Shown one piece after another: positions 7,108 through 14,924 of a DNA stretch of 17,404 nucleotides. How positions within the stretch are numbered: the stretch's first letter is position 1; every line of letters starts with the position of its first letter. The notes under the pieces are model-generated. The model ran no database searches and was not told the origin of the DNA. It worked only from the letters and a program-made list of their open reading frames with translations. The stretch is taken from assembly GCA_016840825.1 (NCBI GenBank), contig JAEORN010000248.1, positions 1-17,404 of the forward strand, read 5' to 3'. The stretch comes from Candidatus Thorarchaeota archaeon. GTDB lineage: Archaea; Asgardarchaeota; Thorarchaeia; Thorarchaeales; Thorarchaeaceae. The position numbers were made by a program, and so were the translations under genes.

Positions 7108-10100
7108 GCCACAATCCTCACTGGCTTCAGGTTCACGACCTTGTGCTCACCATCGACACTGTCATACTCGACCATGCCAACAAGTTCTCCCTCAGCACCT
7201 GGCTGGAGCTCAAACTCGATTTCCACCACAGAGACCGTATCTGGTGCAACCTCGCCGATGGCTTTGGTCTTAATGGTGTCTGTCAGGTCTGGTACGCCTA
7301 GCACGACCACTACGTTGTGCATGGGCACCTTCGAACCATTCCGTACCACTACGCCGAACACCACCATGCCACTACGGATCTTGTACTCAACAGCAATATC
7401 CATGCCCGGCTCAAGTCCGAGGCTCGCTGGTTCTGCTGTAGTAACGAACTCTTCAACGAAGTAGGTCTCCCGTACTCGTTTCACAACCACTGCGAGACCA
7501 AAGAGGCCAATGCCTGCAAGAATCAGGGGATATATCCAGTGCACAGTAGGCATGAAGTCAGCTGAGTCAATGATTCCATCTCCATCAGTGTCCTGAGAGA
7601 GCGGATCTGTACCGTAGATGAAGATCTCCTGATAGTCAGTCCATCCATCTAGGTCAGTATCTGGCATCAACGGGTCTGTCTCGTAGATGTTCCATTCATC
7701 TCCATCCGAAATCCCTTCGCCATCTGTGTCGTTATTAAGAGGTTGAGTGAAACTGGTGAAGACTTCGAAATAGTCTGATAAACCGTCTTCATCTCCATCT
7801 CTAGATAGTGGGTCAGAATGATAGATGTTGACCTCTTCGTTGTCCGTCAAGAGATCCGAATCGGTATCAGAATTATTCGGGTTGGTTCCATAAGTGAAAA
7901 TCTCTTCATAGTCTCCGAGTAGGTCATAATCGGAATCATAGTATGTTGGGTCGGTCTCATAGATCATGATCTCATCCCAATCAGAGATAAGATCAGAATC
8001 GGTATCATTTGACAGTGGATCTGTTCCGTAGACCCAATATTCTTGACCATCTAATAATTGATCGAAATCTGAATCCGGCACATCTATACCCGTTCCTAAT
8101 TGTACCTCAATTCCATCTTGGAGGTCGTCGTTGTCGAAATCAGGGTCAAGCGGCAAGGTGTGATAGATTCTAAGTTCCTCTAAATTAGTCAAACCATCAA
8201 AATCACTATCGTATTCAGCATCTGGTGTGGTTCCGTGAGTCATTGGATCTAGTGGGTCAGTGTCAGTCAGGAACACTTCTTCGTAGTCGCTTAAGAGATC
8301 AGAATCTGTGTCATTGAGCAGTGCGTTAGTGCCATAGTCCAGAATCTCTGCTCCATCTTCCAGGAGGTCCATGTCAGTGTCTTTCAGGATAGGTGATGTT
8401 CCATATTCGTCAACTTCTTCGAAGTCACTCAACCTATCTTGGTCTGTGTCTCGCTTCAAGGGGTCTGTGAAGTAATCATTGATTTCCTCACCATTCGAGA
8501 GGCCATCTCCATCTTCATCATCATTATAGTCTGAGATACCATTACCGTTGCTATCAGGATTACGGGGGTCTGTTTCTGTGAGGACACACTCTTCCCAGTT
8601 GGTCAAGAGGTCTCGGTCTTCATCGTCGACTCCATCATTCTTGCCATCTCCGTCCGTATCTGCCAAATTGGGTGATGTCTTGGTCAGGCGAATCTCCTGG
8701 GCATTTGTAAGAAGGTCTCCATCCAAGTCCTGGTCTGCATCAGAAACACCATCTCCCTGAGTGCTATACAGAGTTGGGTCAGAGAAGGTCAGGTAGACTT
8801 CCTCATAATCTGTGAGTGTATCAAGATCTGTGTCTGCCTTGCGAGGATTAAGGGCACCTGCGGGAATCTCTCGTATCACTGGAGTGCCGTTGACATACAC
8901 AGTCATGTTGAAACCAAAGATCTCCATGTTATCTGGAAGTTTGTCTGAGTCTGTATCAGCTCGTAGTGGTGATGTATTGTAGATGTTTAGCTCGTCACCA
9001 TCACTTACTGAATCCTTGTCCGTGTCCCATTGAAGTGGGTCAGTTTCGAAGACATTAATCTCATCATAATCCGATAGATCATCGCCATCAGTGTCTGTGC
9101 TATTTAGGAGGGTATGCCAGGTGAGAGCTTCCTCACCATCTTCCAAACCGTCTCCGTCTGAGTCTCTCTTGAGGGGATCGCTAGACCAATAGAACAGTTC
9201 ATCCCTGTCACTCAAACCATCCTTATCAGTATCCCATGAATTGGGAGAGGTCTCACTGATGAAGATCTCATAATAATCAGACAAGAGATCTGAATCTGTA
9301 TCAACCAAAGTACAATTGGTTTCGTAGAGGTAGATCTCATCCTCATTGTTGATTCCATCAGCATCTTCATCATCCAGATTATCAGGTATGCCATCACCGT
9401 CTGTATCGTCCATATTTGGATCTGTGTGACTGTTGAATATCTCATCTGCATCTGCCAATGAATCGAAGTCTGTATCGTCATTAAGAGGATCTGTTTCGTA
9501 GATGTTTACCTCATCACCGTCTGAGATTGTGTCGAAATCACTATCCCAATTCTGCCAGTCAGTGCCGTTCTCTATCTCTTCTTTGTCATTGAGACCATCT
9601 TGATCAACATCCGCCTCAAGTGGGTCGGTCTCGTAGATTTGCCATTCTTCCCAATCTGACAAACCGTCTCCATCTGTATCATTTGAGCGAGGATCAGTTC
9701 CTAGGTCTATCTCATCCTTATCGTTGATGAGGTCGAAATCCGTGTCGGGCAGATTTGGATCAGTGCCATAGGTGTTCCACTCGTCACCATCGCTGAGCTG
9801 GTCATCATCTGAATCCCAGTCCGTGGGTGAAGACATTGTCACGTAGATCTCATCGTAATCTCCAATCCCATCAGAATCTGAATCAGTAGAACTCAAATCT
9901 GTGTGCCAGATGGTCCATTCATCATAATCAGAGACGCCATCGTTATCTGAGTCTTGATCTGTGGGTGAAGAACCTGACACATAGACCTCAAAACCATCTT
10001 CTAACCCATCCTTGTCAGTATCAGGATCTGTGGCATTTGAGAAGTAACCGTAGATTTCAAGTGCATTACTCAATCCATCACCATCATGGTCCAATTGCCC

Positions 10101-13100
10101 ATCAAGAGTGCCATTTCCATAGGTCGATGCTAGGAGAGGGTTCGTGCCTAGTAATTCAATCTCCACATAATCATCCAGTTGGTCTCCGTCCGTATCTCGC
10201 ACAAGTATATTGGTTCCGTAGAGAATCTCGTCGAAGTCTTCCAACTTATCTCCATCACTATCTCGCGATAATGGATCTGAGAAGTAGACAAAAATTTCTT
10301 CACCATCGGTAAGACCATCATTGTCTGAGTCCATATCTCCTGGTGATGTATCGTAGATGTCGACCTCATCTCCGTTTATGACACCATCGTGGTCTGAATC
10401 AATCATGTAATCTGTATGTGTAGCGTTGTACCACATGTTGTTCGGATCGGTTCCTGTAATCTCGATTTCAATGTAGTCTGATAACATATCCGAATCCGAA
10501 TCGTTGTTCAATGGATCAGTGAAGTACTCGAAAATCTCGTCACCATCAAGAAGTAAATCATCATCACAGTCTGGGTCTAATGGTGAGGTTCCATAGGTGT
10601 ACTCATCACCATCATCCAAATTGTCTTGATCTGTATCTGCTTCGAAGGGTGAGGTCTCTGTGGGGTCGACAATGCCGTTCCTATTGACATCCTCTCCACG
10701 TTCTCCATTCCAAGGGTCATAGATACCGTTTTTATTCTTATCAAACCAACCATCGTACAACCCATCTCCATCAGAGTCTGGATTTGTCGCATTTAGCCCC
10801 CAGTCTATTTCTAGACCGTCTCTGAGCATATCTGAGTCTGTGTCCCAGTTGGTACAATTGGTATTGTAGGTACGAATCTCCTCAAGGTTCGTTAATCCGT
10901 CATTATCTTGATCGTCATTTCCATCAAGTATACCATCATCATCATCATCGGGATTGTTCGGGTCTGTAAAGGTTTCATAGACTTCTTCTGCGTCTGTCAG
11001 TTGATCTGAATCTGAATCAGCGTTAAGAGGATCACACTCATAGAGCCATTCCTCGTAATTATTCAACTCATCATTGTCTGGGTCTTCCTGCCAGTCAAGG
11101 TCGCCATTGTCATTCGTATCGTTGTATAGAGGATCAGTTCCTGTCATCTCGACCTCAAACCAGTTGGGTAGCAGGTCAGCATCCTCATCATCGTAGTAAT
11201 CCGAAATTAGGTCGAAGTCAGAGTCTGTCCTGTTAAACCATGTGCCTTGGAGATGCGTCACATTATCCCAAGAGCCTGTCACATACAGCTCTATTCCATT
11301 TGAGAGCTTGTCCCCATCTAGGTCTTCATCATAATCTGAAATGTCATCGTCATCCGAATCTTCGTCATTGGGGTCGGTGTGAAGGAGATACCACTCATGT
11401 CCATCTTTTACCTTATCATCGTCTGAATCTGGGTCTCTGGGATTTGTGAAGGTGACGAAGAGCTCATTGTAGTTTGTGAGCCCATCAAGGTCGGAGTCTT
11501 CCATATCATCTGTAAGTGAGAGACCACCTGAATCCATTAGCGTTGGATTAGTCTTGGTCAGATATATTTCCTGATAATTAGTCAGTCTGTCTCCGTCAAA
11601 ATCCCAATCTCCATCTAACACTGTTGCATTCCATGTATGTGGATTGGTAGCATTCCAACCACTACTGAGGTACTTGATTTCATCAGGGTCTCGAAGTCCA
11701 TCAAAATCTGTATCAACAAGATTTGGATTGGTCCCATAGATCACTTCTTGTCCATCATTTATCGTATCTGAATCAGTATCTGCCTTTGTGACATTTGTGA
11801 AATATGTGTAAACTTCAAGGTCGTCTTGGAGTCCATCTAAATCAGTATCTGCTGAGTTGGGGTCTGAACCCCAGACATTAACTTCTTCACCATCTGGAAT
11901 ATTATCAGAATCCGTGTCAGGATTTAGAGGGTCAGTATGATAGGTATTGACTTCGTCACCGTCTGAAAGATCGTCGTCGTCAGAGTCTGGGTCATTCACC
12001 AGCGTACTATAGGTGACATATTCTTCGTAATCGTCCAACCCATCCTCGTCGGAATCAGCCTTAAGTGGATTAGAATGGACTATCATGACTTCTTCATAAT
12101 CTGTGAGCTGATCATTATCTGTGTCTTCGTTAAGCGGATTTGTCTTGCTGGTCTTGACCTCATATCCATCCAAAAGAAGATCGCCGTCGCTGTCCGGATT
12201 ATAGACACCCGTTCCAAGCTGAATCTCTTTCCAGTTGAGCAAACCATCTGAATCCTGATCATCGTAATAGTCGGTTATGCCATTATGGTCCGAATCGACA
12301 TCATTGGGATCTGTTAAGGTTATTCGGACTTCCTGAATATTTGTCAGACCATCGCCATCATTATCATCCTGCGCATCATTGATTCCATTATCATCTGAGT
12401 CAGGATCAGTAGGTAGAGTGAGGGTCTCGTTATTTTCCTCATAATCTGTGAGCTGATCGTTATCTGTATCAGAATCATTAGGGTCCGTTCCAAAGTAGAT
12501 TTCTTGCCAATCGGTCAATTTGTCGTTATCTGAGTCAGGATCGTTAGGGTCTGTACCATATGTGATGACCTCTGCGAAATCTGAGAGCTTGTCGGAGTCC
12601 GAATCCTTTAGCAAGGGATTAGTGCCATAGTCTAGGACTTCTGCACCATCAGAAAGATTGTCATTGTCTGTGTCAGAATCATTATAGAGCGTCCCCTCGA
12701 TGAGTATCTCACGGGCATCAGCGAGTCTATCCTTGTCAAAGTCACGGCCGTAAGCTGAGACTGTTCCGCCAGTGGTACCAAAGACGAACTCCTGACCGCC
12801 GAAGTTATCGAGGTCTCCATATGTGATATATCGAGTGAGTCCAACAACATCTGTTCGGAATGACCGCCAGCCAGTGGCATTATAGAGGGTGAGTTGCCCA
12901 TTGGTTGTAGTAAGGACTTGGGAATTGGTCGTATTACCGATGTTCGGGAAGAGGATTGAGTTTACCTGTCCCCCTAGAGTCTTGTTCCATAGTGGCGCAC
13001 CTGCTGAGGAATAGATTCGTAATGCTGCACCTGATGTACCCAGTGCGAGTTCATCATACGCACCTGTAACGAGGTCTCCAACACAAAGTGCGGTGATGCT

Positions 13101-13931
13101 CTCATTTGCCTGAATGCTATAGACAAGCATCTCTGAAGTATTCCATATAGAGAGTGTTCCATTGGTCTGCCCATAGATCATCTCAAGATTACTTGTCTCT
13201 GTAAGGTTTCCAACCGCCAATGCATTGATTGCAGTATCAGTAGTCTTTTCGAAGAACATGTCACCAGTACTATTCAGATAGGTGAATCTCCTGTTCTGCG
13301 ATGCTACAATGACATCTGTGCGGGAATCCCCATTAATGTCAGCAGCTTTGAGAAGCCTCACTCTTCCATTGCTGAGATAGCTCCATAGTGATGTCGTATT
13401 TAGCTCAAATGCGTACACCTTGAAGTCATCGCAACCCACTATGACCTCTTCAAATCCGTCCGCGTCTAGATGACCACCTGCAACCGCATAAACAGGTTCT
13501 GGGAGCGACATGTTCATCTGAACCAATTTGTTTGCACCGACCACAAGGACTCCATCATCTGTACCAACTAGGATTTCTTTTCCTGTGCTGGCAGTCCCAT
13601 CGATGGCTGCTATAGCACGTGGAATAGTGCCTAGAGCTAACTTCCAGAGGAGCGTACTATCTTGGTCAAACAGAAAGAGTGTACCGTTTTGCGTGATGAC
13701 TGCCACCTCTTCATAATCATCAATATCGAAATTATCGACCACGAGACCGTTAACCTGAGAACCAGTTGTCGTGGACCAAGCGAGGGCAGTAGTGAAGGGT
13801 GCAATCTCTGCTGTGGAGTATGATGTTTCGTGATTCAACACAGTGACCATATCTGGTCCTGTTCCCTGAATACTTAGGCCTGCGAGTACGCAGACGAATA
13901 CTAGAGCTATGATTGCATGATAGGGTTTCAT
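7104..13931 (-). CDS. Giant surface protein: beta-propeller head, about 75-80 TSP3-like Ca2+ repeats, membrane helix, cytosolic domain
   Basis: This is a 2275-residue predicted envelope protein. Residues 1-23 form a signal peptide. Residues about 56-395 hold about eight FG-GAP/PQQ-like blades of 40-45 residues, each with a (G/D)(D/N/H)(L/I/F)...E(V/I/L) strand then a GT(L/V)..(Y/W/F) strand, for example AGGHLDADGFEEVIVG and YGDLDNFGGQEFVFGT. Residues 397-2125 contain about 75-80 acidic units of about 22 residues, consensus D(T/S)D.DgLsD..E(I/V)..Y.TDPl, typical of thrombospondin-type-3-like calcium-binding repeats. A helix at 2132-2152 with K-R-V-R after it predicts an inside C-terminus. Residues 2153-2275 form a beta-rich, possibly Ig-like domain. 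GGAGG lies 9 nt before the ATG. The ATG overlaps the ABC-ATPase stop (ATGA), so coupled translation is likely. A long calcium-stiffened stalk holding a propeller head is the simplest reading; the ligand is unknown. Confidence 0.93.
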   Translation of the reverse strand: MKPYHAIIALVFVCVLAGLSIQGTGPDMVTVLNHETSYSTAEIAPFTTALAWSTTTGSQVNGLVVDNFDIDDYEEVAVITQNGTLFLFDQDSTLLWKLALGTIPRAIAAIDGTASTGKEILVGTDDGVLVVGANKLVQMNMSLPEPVYAVAGGHLDADGFEEVIVGCDDFKVYAFELNTTSLWSYLSNGRVRLLKAADINGDSRTDVIVASQNRRFTYLNSTGDMFFEKTTDTAINALAVGNLTETSNLEMIYGQTNGTLSIWNTSEMLVYSIQANESITALCVGDLVTGAYDELALGTSGAALRIYSSAGAPLWNKTLGGQVNSILFPNIGNTTNSQVLTTTNGQLTLYNATGWRSFRTDVVGLTRYITYGDLDNFGGQEFVFGTTGGTVSAYGRDFDKDRLADAREILIEGTLYNDSDTDNDNLSDGAEVLDYGTNPLLKDSDSDKLSDFAEVITYGTDPNDPDSDNDKLTDWQEIYFGTDPNDSDTDNDQLTDYEENNETLTLPTDPDSDDNGINDAQDDNDGDGLTNIQEVRITLTDPNDVDSDHNGITDYYDDQDSDGLLNWKEIQLGTGVYNPDSDGDLLLDGYEVKTSKTNPLNEDTDNDQLTDYEEVMIVHSNPLKADSDEDGLDDYEEYVTYSTLVNDPDSDDDDLSDGDEVNTYHTDPLNPDTDSDNIPDGEEVNVWGSDPNSADTDLDGLQDDLEVYTYFTNVTKADTDSDTINDGQEVIYGTNPNLVDTDFDGLRDPDEIKYLSSGWNATNPHTWNATVLDGDWDFDGDRLTNYQEIYLTKTNPTLMDSGGLSLTDDMEDSDLDGLTNYNELFVTFTNPRDPDSDDDKVKDGHEWYLLHTDPNDEDSDDDDISDYDEDLDGDKLSNGIELYVTGSWDNVTHLQGTWFNRTDSDFDLISDYYDDEDADLLPNWFEVEMTGTDPLYNDTNDNGDLDWQEDPDNDELNNYEEWLYECDPLNADSDSDQLTDAEEVYETFTDPNNPDDDDDGILDGNDDQDNDGLTNLEEIRTYNTNCTNWDTDSDMLRDGLEIDWGLNATNPDSDGDGLYDGWFDKNKNGIYDPWNGERGEDVNRNGIVDPTETSPFEADTDQDNLDDGDEYTYGTSPLDPDCDDDLLLDGDEIFEYFTDPLNNDSDSDMLSDYIEIEITGTDPNNMWYNATHTDYMIDSDHDGVINGDEVDIYDTSPGDMDSDNDGLTDGEEIFVYFSDPLSRDSDGDKLEDFDEILYGTNILVRDTDGDQLDDYVEIELLGTNPLLASTYGNGTLDGQLDHDGDGLSNALEIYGYFSNATDPDTDKDGLEDGFEVYVSGSSPTDQDSDNDGVSDYDEWTIWHTDLSSTDSDSDGIGDYDEIYVTMSSPTDWDSDDDQLSDGDEWNTYGTDPNLPDTDFDLINDKDEIDLGTDPRSNDTDGDGLSDWEEWQIYETDPLEADVDQDGLNDKEEIENGTDWQNWDSDFDTISDGDEVNIYETDPLNDDTDFDSLADADEIFNSHTDPNMDDTDGDGIPDNLDDEDADGINNEDEIYLYETNCTLVDTDSDLLSDYYEIFISETSPNSWDTDKDGLSDRDELFYWSSDPLKRDSDGDGLEDGEEALTWHTLLNSTDTDGDDLSDYDEINVFETDPLQWDTDKDSVSDGDELNIYNTSPLRADTDSDKLPDNMEIFGFNMTVYVNGTPVIREIPAGALNPRKADTDLDTLTDYEEVYLTFSDPTLYSTQGDGVSDADQDLDGDLLTNAQEIRLTKTSPNLADTDGDGKNDGVDDEDRDLLTNWEECVLTETDPRNPDSNGNGISDYNDDEDGDGLSNGEEINDYFTDPLKRDTDQDRLSDFEEVDEYGTSPILKDTDMDLLEDGAEILDYGTNALLNDTDSDLLSDYEEVFLTDTDPLDPMTHGTTPDAEYDSDFDGLTNLEELRIYHTLPLDPDFDNDDLQDGIEVQLGTGIDVPDSDFDQLLDGQEYWVYGTDPLSNDTDSDLISDWDEIMIYETDPTYYDSDYDLLGDYEEIFTYGTNPNNSDTDSDLLTDNEEVNIYHSDPLSRDGDEDGLSDYFEVFTSFTQPLNNDTDGEGISDGDEWNIYETDPLMPDTDLDGWTDYQEIFIYGTDPLSQDTDGDGIIDSADFMPTVHWIYPLILAGIGLFGLAVVVKRVRETYFVEEFVTTAEPASLGLEPGMDIAVEYKIRSGMVVFGVVVRNGSKVPMHNVVVVLGVPDLTDTIKTKAIGEVAPDTVSVVEIEFELQPGAEGELVGMVEYDSVDGEHKVVNLKPVRIVA
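7557..12743 (-). repeat. Tandem Asp-rich repeat tract coding about 75-80 units of about 22 residues
   Basis: The tract encodes residues 397-2125 of the giant protein. Protein units keep D.D.D(g)(L/I)(S/T/N)(D/N)..E and a (Y.)T(D/N)P spacer, but codons differ between copies, so long exact DNA repeats are not obvious. About a dozen places carry a doubled unit of the form DD.D.DGL.N..E, and a few carry longer sequon-rich inserts (near 11640, 11250, 10420 and 8900). One atypical unit around 10640-10770 reads D.N.NGIYD..NGERGEDVNRNG. Confidence 0.88.
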
Positions 13932-14923
13932 TTTGCGGTTCCTCCTATCCCATTATCTTTCCATGGTTTTACTTGGAAATAATCAAAGAAGTCTGCCTCA
14001 ACGATTTCCACCCCGTCAAAGGGCATTTTCATCTCATTAAGGCGGTGAATGATTGGTAGAAGGTTGTCCTCGGGGTTGTCGATGAACAACTTCATTGCGT
14101 TTCTACCAGCTTGAGCGGTATATTGTACTCCTGGAATGGACTGTACACGTTTGATGATCTCGGGGGTCAGTGCATGAAGCACCACTTTGATGCTCTCTCC
14201 TTTTCCTGGGAGTGTGGAGATCAATTCCTGAGGAGTACCAAATTGACTGATCTCTCCTTCCTCTAGGAGGCATACACGTGTACAATAGTCAACAATCTCT
14301 AGGTCGTGACTGATGATGACCATTGTCGTCCCCAATTTGTAGTTCAATTCTTTCAGGTAGTTTAGGGTCTCGTGGCGTAAATGAGCATCCAATCCGGTTG
14401 TAGGTTCATCGAGTAAAAGCACGGGTGGATCATGAATCATTCCTAAACAGATTGAGACGCGTTTTCTCTCTCCACCGGAGAGCCTACTTACTCTTTTGGT
14501 CATCAGATCTTCATCGAATCCAAGAATGCTAAGGACATTTCTGGACCGTGCTTCGATTTCCTTTGGTCGAAGACCATATAATCTTCCAAAGAACTGAGCA
14601 TTCTCAAGAGCACTGAAATCATAATAGAGACTGAGGTGTTCAAGTTGTGGAACATACCCAACAAGAAGGCTAATGAGGAAACCTTTCTTTGTGACATCAT
14701 AGCCTCCTACATATGCTTGTCCCTCAGTCGGTCGAATCTGTCCTGTGAGAATCCTCAGGACGGTGGTCTTTCCTGCACCACTGGCACCAATGACTCCTAG
14801 GAATTCTTTTTTGTTTGCAAAGAAGGACACTCCTTTGAGTGCATAGAATTTTCCAAAGGCTACCTTAAGGTCAATGATGTCAATCTCACGGTGTGTCTCT
14901 TTTACAGGCATTTCTTTTCCCAT
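13928..14923 (-). CDS. ABC transporter ATP-binding protein, ABC-2 exporter type
   Basis: From the preferred ATG the protein has 331 residues and is cytosolic. All ABC motifs are intact: Walker A GASGAGKTT (46-54, Lys52), Q-loop Gln93 in YVPQ, signature LSGGE (148-152), Walker B VLLLDE (168-173), D-loop GLD, and H-loop His206 in ISHD. SLYYDFSALENAQFFGRLYG after the Q-loop is typical of DrrA/CcmA/GldA-like exporters. About 80 extra C-terminal residues resemble the regulatory tail found in that group. Start: AGGAGG (complement of 14932-14937) overlaps the GTG at 14932 but sits 8 nt before ATG at 14923, so ATG is preferred over the three-residue-longer GTG form. That start is 1 nt after the stop of the upstream gene, and its own TGA overlaps the next ATG. 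No polytopic permease is in the window; partners are presumably the neighbouring membrane proteins or an upstream gene. Confidence 0.94.
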   Translation of the reverse strand: MGKEMPVKETHREIDIIDLKVAFGKFYALKGVSFFANKKEFLGVIGASGAGKTTVLRILTGQIRPTEGQAYVGGYDVTKKGFLISLLVGYVPQLEHLSLYYDFSALENAQFFGRLYGLRPKEIEARSRNVLSILGFDEDLMTKRVSRLSGGERKRVSICLGMIHDPPVLLLDEPTTGLDAHLRHETLNYLKELNYKLGTTMVIISHDLEIVDYCTRVCLLEEGEISQFGTPQELISTLPGKGESIKVVLHALTPEIIKRVQSIPGVQYTAQAGRNAMKLFIDNPEDNLLPIIHRLNEMKMPFDGVEIVEADFFDYFQVKPWKDNGIGGTAK

Positions 14924-14924
14924 A

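Noticed and set aside
7560..12740. Regular short motif (tcaccatc/gagat-like) every 60-70 bases on the plus strand, suggesting a CRISPR or minisatellite
   Set aside because: The motif is the complement of codons for the D.D.DG..D..E repeat in one long open frame; copies differ in sequence and there are no identical direct repeats with unique spacers.
7058..13716. Several plus-strand and frame-shifted open frames within the giant gene
   Set aside because: They follow the base composition of the Asp-rich repeats, have no sensible domains and lack ribosome sites; they are shadows of the minus-strand gene.
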